Shown here: positions 41,805-51,600 of the stretch, in pieces
Layout of the letters: each line of letters starts with the position of its first letter
Position numbering within the stretch: position 1 is the first letter of the stretch
NCBI GenBank assembly: GCA_964434165.1
Contig: CAYSUS010000015.1
Span: 1 to 64,000 of the forward strand
DNA: 64,000 nucleotides
Origin: CAYSUS01 sp964434165
Lineage (GTDB): Bacteria > Planctomycetota > Planctomycetia > Pirellulales > Thermoguttaceae
Direction: 5' to 3'
Program-made: the position numbers and the translations under genes
The notes under the pieces: generated by a model
Told to the model about the DNA's origin: nothing
Seen by the model: only the letters and a program-made list of their open reading frames with translations
The model's database searches: none

Positions 41805-44800
41805 ATGAGAAGCGTCCTGCTCCTCCCGGTACTTGCGGGTTTCGTCTGCGGCGAAGCAACCGCCGCCGACGCCTTCCTCGTCGAGGCCGGCAGGGCCCGG
41901 TCGGAGATCGTGCTGGCCGCCGATGCCCCGCGCACCGCGCGCCTGGCCGCCCGCGAGCTGCAAGAGTACGTCGTGAAGATCTCCGGCGCCAGGCTCCCCA
42001 TCGCCACGGAGCCGAGCGGCAAGCACGAGGTCACGATTTACGTGGGGCGCAGCGCGCACACGGACCGGCTCCACGTGGACACCGAAGGCCTCACCTGCGG
42101 CGCCTACCGCATCGTCTCGGGCGACGACTGGCTCGTGCTGCTGGGCGACGACACCGAGTTCACCCCCATCGAGCCATGGCCCCGCAGCCACACCGACTGG
42201 ACGAGCGGGCGCGTCCACCAGGAGTGGGACCGCATCACCGGGGCGCAGTGGGGCAACCCCATGTCCCAGTTGCGCAAGCATTACACGGGCAGGGCCTGGG
42301 ATTTCGGCAAGCGGAGGGACCAGTGGGTCGATAAGCGCGACACGATCCACGTCTGGGGCTTTGACGAGCGGGGATCGTTCAACGCCGTGTGCGGCTTCCT
42401 TCGCAGCCTGGGCGTGCGGTGGTACATGCCGGGCGAGCTGGGCGAGGTCGTGCCGTCGATGAAATCGATCCCCCTGCCCCGGATCGACCGGACGGTGCGG
42501 CCCGACTTCGCCGTGCGGCGGGTCAACTTCCGCTTCGGCGTGCACGGGGACGAGACCGCGATGTGGGCGATGCGCCTGGGACTGCGCGATCCGTACGGCC
42601 TTCAGGTCGCCCACGGCATGCACGCCATGACCGATCGCGAGGAGGTGCTCCAGGCGCACCCGGAGTGGTTCGCCCTCTACGGCGGCCGGCGCGACAACGA
42701 CCCCGAGAAGAAGAACAACCAGTTGTGCTATTCCAGCGAGGAGCTGTTCCAGGAGACGCTTCGCTACGTGCGCGCGATGTTCGATCATTACCGGTTCGAC
42801 GTGGTCTCGGTGATGCCGCCCGACGGCTACGTGGCCATCTGCCAGTGCCCGCTGTGCCGGGGCAAGGACTCGCCCGAGCGCGAGCATCGCGGGCGCCTCT
42901 CCGACTACGTGTGGGGCTTCGTCAACCGCGTGGCCCGCGAGGTGCGGAGGACTCACCCGGACAAGATGATCTCCAACTGCGCGTACGGAGTCTATCGGCT
43001 GCCGCCGGAGGGAATCGACAAGCTGGAGCCGAACGTGCTGGTGTGCATCGTCGGCGGCCGGCGCCCCACGCACAGCCGCCCCGAACAGCGCGAGGAGATC
43101 CGCAAGCTCCGCGAGGGCTGGCTCGCCAAGACCGACAACCCGATCATGATCTTCGAGAACTACCCGTTCACCGACCGCGGCTGGTACCTGCCGTCGTACG
43201 TGCCGCACGTGATCGGCCAGAGCATCAATGCCACCAAGGGGACCTCTCAGGGAGAAGACATCTGGATCTCCGTGGGCAAGGACTTCCCGAACGAGGCGAT
43301 CGGCTTCAACCACTTCATGGTCTATTTCACGGCGCGGATGTACTGGGGCGGCAAGGACCGGAGCGTCGAGGAGCTGCTGGACGAGTACTGCCGGCTGTTC
43401 TACGGCCCGGCCGAGGCCGAGATGAAGGGCTTCTTCGCATACTGCGAGGCCCACTGGCAGGACATGGAGCGCGACAAGGCGAAGGTGGACCGGCTCTTCG
43501 AGCTCCTGGCCGCCGCCCAGGGCAAGGTGGACGCCCGGAGCGCCTATGGCCGGCGCGTCGCCCTGGTGGCCGATTACCTCCAGGCCCTGAACAACAGGGG
43601 CGAGCAGCTCGCGAGGAAGCGAGGGCCCGTGCCGCAGTTGCGTCTCGCCCGGGATGCCGAGGGCATCACGATCGACGGCAAGCTGGACGACGCATTCTGG
43701 CAGGAAGCCCCCTCGCACGCCACGGGGCGCCTGCGCGAGCTTCAGACCGGGCGAAGGCCGGTCCTTGGCACCACGTTCCAGGCGGCGTGGGGCAAAGACG
43801 GCAGCCTGTACTTTGCCGTGCGTTGCGAGGAGCTGGCGGGCGAGCCGCTCAACATCGGCACCACGCGCAGGGAAGACCCGGCCCTGTGGTACGGCGACGC
43901 CGTCGAGATCCTGCTGGAGACCGAATCGCACTCCTACTACCAGATCGGGATCAACCCGGCCGGCGCGGTGATCGACCTGGACCGCGGCGCGGCGAAGACC
44001 TCCTGGTACGGCTGGGACTCGCAGGCCGAGGTGGCCACGCACGTGGCCGACGACGGCTGGACCGCCGAGGTCCGCATCCCGGTCACCCGCGACGACAACG
44101 ACCCGCTGCACCAGGTCGTGGGGCGCAAGCCGATCGGTAGCCTGCCCTGGCACTTCAACGTCTGCCGCCAGCGGATCCGCACGGGCGCCGCGGAACACTC
44201 CGCGTTCAGCCCAACCGGCGCGTCGGGCTTCCACAAGCCGCTGAAGTTCGCGCGGCTCTACGAGGGCAGGTCCCGCCAGTTCGACGACGGCCCGGCCGAC
44301 GACGACTACCTCCACGCCCGCCGCGCGGCGACCGACCTGGCCGCAGAGCGCAAGGACGCGGAGGCCATTGCCGCCTTCAGGGCCGCCGCGCAGGGCAACC
44401 TGACCGACCTGCAGAAGGCCGACGCGCTGGAGCTGGCCGCGGACTGCGCGCGGCGGCTCGGGCAGTACGATCGGGCCATGGAGCTGGCCGGCCAGGTCCC
44501 CATCGAAGCCGTCGCCCGCGCGGTGCGCATGAAGAACCTCCTCGCCATGCGCAAGGCCCAGGAGCTGGCCGGGCAGTTCGAGGACGAGGACATCGCCGCC
44601 TGGCCGTTCTGGAAGGCCGGCGAGGGCTTCTATCTCCGCGGCCGCGCGCACGCGGCGACCGGCGAGGGCCGAAAGGCCGAGGCGGACCTGACGAGGGCCC
44701 TGCCCCTGACCACCGACCCCCGCGCCCGGCTGGACGTGTTGCTCGCCCTGGGCACCAACCGCGAGAACAACCTCCAGGACGCCGCCGCGGCCCTGGAGGC

Positions 44801-45119
44801 CTATCGCAAGATCGCCGCGGCCCCCAGGCACACCGGCAGCGCCACGTACTATCGCGGCGTGCAGGGCGCCGCGCGAGTCCTCGTCGCGAGTGGAAGACCC
44901 GAAGAGGCCCTGGCCACGCTGCGCCAGGTGGACTGCTCCAGGCTCCGCGGCTACTGGCACGGCTCGATGCACCTCGCCCTGGGCGTGGCCCTCTCCGCCG
45001 CGGGACGCGAGCAAGAGGCCCTGGACGCCTACCGCGAATTGCTGTCCAGCGAAGACGTGAGCGCGGCGGACCGGAAGGCCGCGGAGGAGGCGATACGAGC
45101 GCTGGGCGGGCAGCCGTAG
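41805..45119 (+). CDS. Secreted mosaic: GH67-N-like, DUF4838, CBM9-like and TPR domains
   Basis: 1104 residues. Signal peptide to about residue 21. Residues 25-135 look like the N-terminal domain of alpha-glucuronidases (GH67-N). A DUF4838 TIM-barrel-like domain follows (about 225-500), marked by 'HGMHAMTDREEVLQAHPEWFALYGG', 'VMPPDGYVAICQCPLCRGKDSP' and 'YGVYRLPPEG'. A CBM9-type module covers about 615-820 ('ITIDGKLDDAFWQEAP', 'YGDAVEILLET'), and TPR-like helices extend from 830 to 1104. A role in degrading uronic-acid or xylan-type glycans is inferred from the GH67-like and CBM9-like modules. No catalytic residues are proven. Confidence 0.88.
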   Translation: MRSVLLLPVLAGFVCGEATAADAFLVEAGRARSEIVLAADAPRTARLAARELQEYVVKISGARLPIATEPSGKHEVTIYVGRSAHTDRLHVDTEGLTCGAYRIVSGDDWLVLLGDDTEFTPIEPWPRSHTDWTSGRVHQEWDRITGAQWGNPMSQLRKHYTGRAWDFGKRRDQWVDKRDTIHVWGFDERGSFNAVCGFLRSLGVRWYMPGELGEVVPSMKSIPLPRIDRTVRPDFAVRRVNFRFGVHGDETAMWAMRLGLRDPYGLQVAHGMHAMTDREEVLQAHPEWFALYGGRRDNDPEKKNNQLCYSSEELFQETLRYVRAMFDHYRFDVVSVMPPDGYVAICQCPLCRGKDSPEREHRGRLSDYVWGFVNRVAREVRRTHPDKMISNCAYGVYRLPPEGIDKLEPNVLVCIVGGRRPTHSRPEQREEIRKLREGWLAKTDNPIMIFENYPFTDRGWYLPSYVPHVIGQSINATKGTSQGEDIWISVGKDFPNEAIGFNHFMVYFTARMYWGGKDRSVEELLDEYCRLFYGPAEAEMKGFFAYCEAHWQDMERDKAKVDRLFELLAAAQGKVDARSAYGRRVALVADYLQALNNRGEQLARKRGPVPQLRLARDAEGITIDGKLDDAFWQEAPSHATGRLRELQTGRRPVLGTTFQAAWGKDGSLYFAVRCEELAGEPLNIGTTRREDPALWYGDAVEILLETESHSYYQIGINPAGAVIDLDRGAAKTSWYGWDSQAEVATHVADDGWTAEVRIPVTRDDNDPLHQVVGRKPIGSLPWHFNVCRQRIRTGAAEHSAFSPTGASGFHKPLKFARLYEGRSRQFDDGPADDDYLHARRAATDLAAERKDAEAIAAFRAAAQGNLTDLQKADALELAADCARRLGQYDRAMELAGQVPIEAVARAVRMKNLLAMRKAQELAGQFEDEDIAAWPFWKAGEGFYLRGRAHAATGEGRKAEADLTRALPLTTDPRARLDVLLALGTNRENNLQDAAAALEAYRKIAAAPRHTGSATYYRGVQGAARVLVASGRPEEALATLRQVDCSRLRGYWHGSMHLALGVALSAAGREQEALDAYRELLSSEDVSAADRKAAEEAIRALGGQP

Positions 45120-45243
45120 GAATCTTCCGCGGCCGCGATGCCGCGCCAGGCGAACGAACGACCGCGCTATCGCGGCTCGCGCGGGCGGGCTGCTTGTCCG
45201 CCCCGCTGCCGAGCCGCCGCCCCGGCCCGGAAAGGACCGGACC

Positions 45244-45858
45244 TCACATGACCGCGGGGCGGTCCAGGTCGGAGTAGGGGTAGTAGCCCGCCTCCTTGAG
45301 CATGGCGATCAGCTTCTCGCCGCCGCCGCGTCGGGCGAATTCCATCTCGGAGCGGAAGACCTCGATCAGGACGAGCAGCCCGAACTCGGGGGCGTGCGCG
45401 CGCGACCCGTAGGCATCCAGTACGAGGCACCTGCCGCCGACGGTGTCCATCTCCTCGGGGAACTCGCACGTCTCGTGGGGATTGAGCGCCGCCTGGCCGC
45501 TGTACAGGGCGATGCAATTGAGGATCGCGTTGATGTTGCGGTGGGCGCGCCCGAAGGGCGTGTCCCCGTCGCGCGCCTCGTCGAGCGAGAGCGGGTGCCG
45601 GGTGAACATCACCAGCTCGTAGTTTTCGAACACGTCGCTGGAGGAGCCTTCGCCGGGCAACTCGCTGAGCTCCTTGGTGGCGATGGCGGTCCCCTCGATC
45701 CCGTTGGGGAAGTAGTACAGGTCGAGCGTTCCGCCGACGGCGAAAGGGATCAGGGCGTGCATGACCACGTCGTGCTCCTCGCCCAGCTCGGCGGCCATCA
45801 TCTGGGACTTGCGCTCGTACCACTTCGCGGCGAGCCCTTCGTCGTGTTCTTCCGTCAT
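45244..45858 (-). CDS. SUFU (suppressor of fused-like) domain protein
   Basis: 204 residues from the ATG at 45858, seven bases after GGGAGA. The sequence 'NYELVMFTRHPLSLDEARDGDTPFGRAHRNINAILNCIALYS' and the end 'GLLVLIEVFRSEMEFARRGGGEKLIAMLKEAGYYPYSDLDRPAVM' match the SUFU-domain pattern. Bacterial SUFU-like proteins are known as immunity or binding proteins, among other roles; the specific role here is open. It is the last gene of a minus-strand run behind DinB, GH172 and GH116 genes, 158 bases after the DinB gene. Confidence 0.78.
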   Translation of the reverse strand: MTEEHDEGLAAKWYERKSQMMAAELGEEHDVVMHALIPFAVGGTLDLYYFPNGIEGTAIATKELSELPGEGSSSDVFENYELVMFTRHPLSLDEARDGDTPFGRAHRNINAILNCIALYSGQAALNPHETCEFPEEMDTVGGRCLVLDAYGSRAHAPEFGLLVLIEVFRSEMEFARRGGGEKLIAMLKEAGYYPYSDLDRPAVM

Positions 45859-46016
45859 GGGTTTTCTCCCGGGCCATGCCCGCCATTGCATGAACGCACT
45901 CCCGCCGCCGTTGCCCGACGCTACCACCTTGATTGTCGCGGCGGGGGCGGGGGCGTCAACCGGGCTCCGATCGCGGGGAGATGTCCCCGTGCGGACACCG
46001 GGGCCCAACGTCCCGC

Positions 46017-46496
46017 TCAATCCTCGGGCCATGCCCCCAAGGCACGGCGCACAAGCACGAGCTGCCCGAGGTGGTAGGCGTTGTGGTCGGCCACGAGCAG
46101 GGCCTCGCGGAGCACGGTCTGGCCGTCGCCGTGCGGGATCGCGGCCAACAGGTCCACCTGGGGATCGGCCACGAGCTGCTGCATGGCGTGAAGATCGGCG
46201 CGGAAGGCGTCCAGGGCGGCGCCCCACGCCTCCGGGTCGGGCGGGGCGTCGCCGCGGGGCCAGTAGCCCTCGGGGAAGGCCGGCGAGACGTGGTCCGCGC
46301 GGCGGCAGAAGTCGACGATGTCGCGCTGGGCGATCCGCATGTGCTCCACCAGGCGCCACGGCGTGTGGGGGATGTCTTTCGCGCGGGCGCCGCGCAGCCG
46401 GGGCGGCAGGTCGGCCGCGGCCGCCTCGAAGTCGAGGTGCGCCCCGCCGCCGCGGAGCAGGTACAGCAGGTGATCGCGGAGGGCCTGTTGCGACAT
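46017..46496 (-). CDS. DinB-superfamily protein
   Basis: 159 residues from the ATG at 46496, six bases after AAGGAG. A four-helix bundle with the metal-binding histidines of the DinB/YfiT family: one in 'LVEHMRIAQRDIVDF' (about residue 51) and two in 'ADHNAYHLGQLVLVRRAL' (about 137-141). Members act as thiol- (mycothiol/bacillithiol-) dependent transferases or have unknown roles. A sequence-level substrate cannot be assigned. It lies between a GH172 and a SUFU gene on the same strand. Confidence 0.88.
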   Translation of the reverse strand: MSQQALRDHLLYLLRGGGAHLDFEAAAADLPPRLRGARAKDIPHTPWRLVEHMRIAQRDIVDFCRRADHVSPAFPEGYWPRGDAPPDPEAWGAALDAFRADLHAMQQLVADPQVDLLAAIPHGDGQTVLREALLVADHNAYHLGQLVLVRRALGAWPED

Positions 46497-46621
46497 TTCA
46501 GGTCTCCTTCGGTGAGCGCACCGTCCGCCACAGGGCCGGAAGACGGGGTTCGGCCACCCGTGCCCGATTCCACCAGGGGACCGCCTTGCTAAGCACGTGC
46601 ACGCGTGGGTTTGCGGCTCCG

Positions 46622-48640
46622 TCACCTGGCCGGTTCGAGCGCGAGCTGGTCGATGCCGAACATGTAGCTCTTGACCGCCTTCTCGTTGGCCCCCACGATG
46701 CGGACGCTTAAGGTGTGCTCGCCCTCGGCCAGGTCGAAAGAGCCCAAAGAGATGGGCTCCGTATTGGTTACCTCGGGATGGTAGAGGTCGATCTCCGGCC
46801 CGGCCTTCCTGCCATCGAGCGCGAGCTGCACGACGGCGTAGTCCCGGGCCTTGGTGAGCACGACGCTCACGTCGTATTTGCCGGCCTTCTTGACGGGCAC
46901 GGCCAGCTCGAGCGTGTCGCCCGGCTTGGCCCCGGTCCACCAGAGATGGTTGTTGTCCTTCCAGGTGCCGGCCTTGAAGTGGCCCATGCCCTGGGTCTGG
47001 ACGTTGCCCGGCGGCGTGCCGAGGATCTTGAATCCGGCGGCGGTGGGCGGAGTCTTCTCGTAGTAGTCGTGGCGATCCGCGATGGGCGCAGGCTCGAACG
47101 CATGGCCGGTCCTCTTCCCAGCATACCAGCAGACCGTCGCCGCGTACTGCGTTCCTTTCTCCTCGGTGCGGTAGTACTTCTCGATGCAGGCCTCGAAGGA
47201 CTTGTGGAAGGGCACGCTGTCGGCCACGTGCCAGCGGAGCACCGACTGATGGCCGCGGTTTCCGCTGGTCATGGTCTGGGCGTGGAAGGGCCGCTGGAAC
47301 AGGCCCGGATGGCACCACGCGTAGCCGAAGTAGTCCTCGCTGCCGGTGCCGAACGTCGAAGGGTACTTCTCGCCGTCGACGAAGAACTTCTCGTCGCCCT
47401 CGCCCCACCAGCCGCCTTGCGGGTTCCACACGTGGAGCATGACTCCGCAGAAACGGCCGGTCCCGGCGACGTCGAGCAGAAGCCAGTCCGGCCAGCGATC
47501 TTCGGGGACCTCGGCCGCGTCACGATGCCACCAACAGTGGAAGTGATTGAACAGGTCGAGCCCCTTGGGGAGCGGCGCGTGGACGATCTCGTACTCGACC
47601 TCGCGCGGCTCGTCCCCTTCGTTGAGAAGCTCGAGCACCGCGCTGTTCTTGAACGGCATGTACCAGTAGGCGTACGCCCCCTCGTCGGTCATGCCGGTAA
47701 CGAGCGTCTTGTAAGGATTGTAGCCGGGCGCGGTGCCGAAGAAGTCGCCGGCGGGGCACCACACCTGCGGCTTCCGGGCCTCGTCGAAGGTGATCTTGAG
47801 CACGAGTTGCCGCAGCGCGGCCATCTGGTCGTCGCGGTCCTTGAAATCCATCTTGGCGCGGATCGCCGTGATCGCCCTAGCCCGGGCGATCTCCAGCCGT
47901 TCCGCCTTGCCAGGCGCGATGCGGACCGTGTTGCGGATCGTCTCCTCGTCCTCTCGCGGTCCGGCCGGGTCGGTGCCCAGCTTGTCGCGGAGGAAGGTGT
48001 CGACCTGCTCCAAGGTCGCCGCATTCTCGGCCGCGATTTGCCTGGAGAAGGTGGGCACGCGCGTGTTGCGGGGGAACGTGGTGTAGACGAACTGGTAATA
48101 GCGCCCCCAGCCCTTTTCGGCCACGATCTTGCACGACTTCTGATACGGGATGGGGTAATAGAGGTTCTGCCCCTTGCAGCCCAACTCGCCCAGGTCGTAG
48201 GAGAGCATAGGGTAGTTGAACGGCGCGGTCCGGCCAGTGAAATAGTCTTTGAAAGGTAGATCCACCGCAGGCGTCTCCTGGCCGTCGAGGTAGATCTTCA
48301 CGTGCCCGTCCTGAGCCCGGGCGGACCAGACCCGCCAGATGCAGCCCGGTCCGTCCATCTCGGCCATCACTTCCAGGTCGCCTTCGCGGCGGATGATGCC
48401 GTTGCCGTCGCCGTTGGCGCCCCAGTTGACGTACTCGTCCTTCTCGGCGTCGTACTGGCTGCGGCGGTCCCAGCTCGACCACTGCTTGCAAGTCTCGCCG
48501 GGACGGGGCGGCGCGGCCAGGTGCTCCAGGTCGATCATCCGGCGCACCAGCTCGGGGTAGGTGAGCTGCTCTTGGCCCAGGGCCGCGTGGGAGGAACCGA
48601 GAAGAAGCAAGGCCGCGCATGCTGCAATCAAGCGTGTCAT
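46622..48640 (-). CDS. GH172/DUF2961 glycoside hydrolase
   Basis: 672 residues with a signal peptide ('LIAACAALLLLGSSHAALG', cleavage near 22). DUF2961 covers about 60-450: 'GNGIIRREGDLEVMAEMDGPGCIWRVWSARAQDGHVKIYLDG', 'PYKTLVTGMTDEGAYAYWYMPF'. The likely catalytic pair is E414 in 'GEGDEKFF' and E435 in 'GTGSEDYFGYAW', 21 residues apart, as in the characterised difructose-dianhydride-forming alpha-D-fructofuranosidase (E270/E291, from memory). GH172 also includes exo-alpha-D-arabinofuranosidases. A C-terminal beta-sandwich (about 540-672, 'GKYDVSVVLTKARDYAVVQLALDG') resembles a carbohydrate-binding module. It starts 38 bases after the GH116 stop: an operon. Confidence 0.9.
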   Translation of the reverse strand: MTRLIAACAALLLLGSSHAALGQEQLTYPELVRRMIDLEHLAAPPRPGETCKQWSSWDRRSQYDAEKDEYVNWGANGDGNGIIRREGDLEVMAEMDGPGCIWRVWSARAQDGHVKIYLDGQETPAVDLPFKDYFTGRTAPFNYPMLSYDLGELGCKGQNLYYPIPYQKSCKIVAEKGWGRYYQFVYTTFPRNTRVPTFSRQIAAENAATLEQVDTFLRDKLGTDPAGPREDEETIRNTVRIAPGKAERLEIARARAITAIRAKMDFKDRDDQMAALRQLVLKITFDEARKPQVWCPAGDFFGTAPGYNPYKTLVTGMTDEGAYAYWYMPFKNSAVLELLNEGDEPREVEYEIVHAPLPKGLDLFNHFHCWWHRDAAEVPEDRWPDWLLLDVAGTGRFCGVMLHVWNPQGGWWGEGDEKFFVDGEKYPSTFGTGSEDYFGYAWCHPGLFQRPFHAQTMTSGNRGHQSVLRWHVADSVPFHKSFEACIEKYYRTEEKGTQYAATVCWYAGKRTGHAFEPAPIADRHDYYEKTPPTAAGFKILGTPPGNVQTQGMGHFKAGTWKDNNHLWWTGAKPGDTLELAVPVKKAGKYDVSVVLTKARDYAVVQLALDGRKAGPEIDLYHPEVTNTEPISLGSFDLAEGEHTLSVRIVGANEKAVKSYMFGIDQLALEPAR

Positions 48641-48678
48641 GGTGTGTCTCCAGTCGAAGGGGTGGAGATTCCGGGGTC

Positions 48679-51600
48679 TCAGGTGGCAATCGTCACGACA
48701 ACCGTCCCATTCTCGCCGACCAGCAGAGGTTGCTTCAACTCCACGGCGACGCGCTTCTGCTCCTGCTTCGCCTCGGCCGCCACGGCCTTGCCCCCGATCT
48801 CGACGGAGGCCTCCTTCATCGTGGCTCCGTCGGGCAGCTCAAATGCCAGGCTACTCAGCTTCAGGCGGCCCCACCTCACCTCGATCCGCTCCTCCTGCCT
48901 GCCCTTCTCGCGTTTCTGGGCGATCGTGCCCCATCCCTCGGCCGCGGTGAATGCCGCGCGGAAGTCCTCCGGCGTGATCCGCGGGGCGAAGCCGAGATGC
49001 CCCTTCGGCCCGTGGTACTCAAACCCGCACAGGCCGAGAAACACCCCGTGGCTGGCCATGCCGCGCGCGTAGTGGTCGCCGCACTCGATCTCGTTCCAGG
49101 GGTTGTGCTTGCTGGGGTGATAGCGATCATGAACAGCGCGGCACATGGCCAGGGCCTCGGTCAGGTGGCCTTCCCAGGCCATGTTGCCGGCCACCTGGTA
49201 CTCGATGCCCGTCCACACCTCGTTCTTGTACCGCACGCCCTCGGGGATGTACGGCGTCTTGGGCCAGGTGCAGGTGAAGAGGCCGGCCTCGCCGGGGCGA
49301 GCGAACCACCGCTCGGGTTTGTGGGCCCGGTTGTGCGGTCCCGTGTCCGGGGCCCAGTTGTACTTCCAGATCGACTGGAGCGTCGCGTCCACGTTCTCCT
49401 TCGGATACACGTAGCCCAACCCCACCTGGTGGGCCCAGCCCTGGCCGAAGAGCTGATCCGAGAGGCACCCATGCCCGTATTGGGCCTTGGGGTGTTTCTT
49501 GAGGTCCACGTCCTGGAAGAAATACTCGCCGTCGAACAGGCGCTCGAGCGAGAGCCTCTGACCGCTCTGGAAGATCTCGTGGCAGGTCTTGGCGAACTCC
49601 TTGTCGCCCCGCTCCCGGGCCATCTCCTCCCCGGCCCGCAGCGCGGCCAGGTAGAGCGATCCGACCATGGTGTTGGGGCCGTAGAAGTTGATGTCGTAGG
49701 TGTTGTGCTGCGAGCCCTCGATCAGCCCGTCGCCGTTGCGGTCCTCGTGGATGAGGAACTGCAGGGCCTTCTTGATCCGCGGCCAGAGGGCCTTGAGGAA
49801 CGTGTCGTCGGCCGAGACGAGGTGCTCGCGGTAGGCCTTCAGCACGGTGCCGGCCTGGCCGTCGGCGGCCCACATGTTCCAGCCCTCGCCGCGGAAGCGG
49901 ACCATGCCGGTTTCCTCCACGAACCCGGCCTCGGGGTCGTAGTCCTGCATCCGGCGCACGGAGCGCTCCAGCTCGGGGAACAGCCGGGCCATGGAGTGCT
50001 CGTAGTTCCACACGTGGGTGCACGTGCCGTGGCAGCAGCCCACTCCTTCCCAGGCCCAGAACCGGCCGCTCGACCACCACTGGCACGTGCCCGTGGCCAG
50101 CGTCGAGGCCGTGGAGAAGAGCCGGTCCAGAAGCCAGTGGGGCAGCGTCGAGTCGTACCAGGTCTTGTGCCACAGCCGCGTCTGGGAGGCCAAACGGTCG
50201 AAGTGCTCGGCCACGTGCGAGGCCACCTCCGCCGCGTCGGCGAACCGCGCGGCGTAGAACTGGCCGCGGGCCTGGCCGCGCTCCTCGCGGTTGGGGAAAT
50301 GCCACGCGACGAGGAAGGTTACCTGGGCCTCTTCGCCAGCGGGAAGCGTTACTCTCTTGCCAACGGCCCCGAGGAGCGTCTCGCCGAAGGGCTTCGCCGC
50401 TTCGCAGTCGGCCTGACCGTCCTGCTGAGAGAACACCGTTTCGGCCGTCGGTCCCCCGGTCAGCGAGGCGGAAGAGAAGACCTCCTCGCCCGAGTCGAGC
50501 AAGGCCAGGCCCATCGTGCCGTAGTCGGCCTGCTTCTCCAGCGGGCCGCCGCGCGCGGATCGCGGCGTGTCGCGGAGCTCGATCTGGTCGACGTTGATGT
50601 GCCCCCAGGGGCCGGACGCCGCGTCGAGGATCTCGATGCGGGCTTGCTTGCCGGCCAGGTCGCGGACGTCCCAGTTCTGCCACTGGAGCTTCTCGTTGTT
50701 CGTGCCCTGGGCGGTGCGCACGGTCTTGCCGCCCACGACGAGGTTGATGCACGTCTTGCCCGGGTGCTTGCCGCCGCCGATGAGGAAGCTGATCCACGCC
50801 CGGTCGATCGTGAGCTCCGGCGAGGTGAGCTTGCCGTGGGGCTCGTCGCCGCGGAGGAACGTATTGACCAGCCCCTTGCCCGAGAAGCCGCTGACCTCCT
50901 GCTGCCCCGGGAGCGTCCCCTTGGCGGGCCCCGTGCCGAACGCCTCGCCCTCGACCTTCCACCGGCCGTAGTCCTCGCCCTCGAAGTCGGACAGCACGAT
51001 CGGCTTGCGGGGCGTTTTCGGCGCGGGGAGCGATTGGGCCCGGCCGAGGACCATGGTCAGGCCGTCGCGGCGGAGCACCTCGTTGATCCGCTTGCACGGC
51101 ATCTCCTGGCCGCTGTGCGCGCAGACGCCGTTTTCCAGCCAGCCGGCCAGGGAGACGTCGAGCGGCCTTTCAGTCTTGTTCTTCAGCGTGAACTGGAGGA
51201 CCGTGGCCGGCAGCGCGGACTCCGTCGCTCTGAGCGGAATGAAGGGCGAGAACGCCTCCAGAGACGCGGCCACGGGGAAGTCCTTGTCGTCGTACTCGAC
51301 CAGGCCGATCGGGTACTCGCCGCAGAACCGCACCCCGGGGAAGCCCCGGCCATCGAGCGTACGTACGGCGGCCTTTCCTTCGGATTCGACTCGCAGCGCA
51401 AAGCCCTGCTTCAGCCCCGGCTCGGGCTTGCGTCCCACCTCGTAGTTCGTGGCCCCGTACCCGGTGAAGTTCCGCTCGTTGGAGAGCTGCCAGCAAGCGA
51501 GCGTTCCGTCGCCGGCCAGGTAGAGCTGGCCCGCGCAGAGGCCGCCCACCGGCATGCCGATCGTTTCCAGGTCCTTGCCTTCATACCAAGTGCGATCGCC

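Noticed and set aside
41685..45014. 1109-codon minus-strand open frame across the DUF4838 gene
   Set aside because: Antisense to the DUF4838 gene with Arg/Val/His-rich, motif-free translation.
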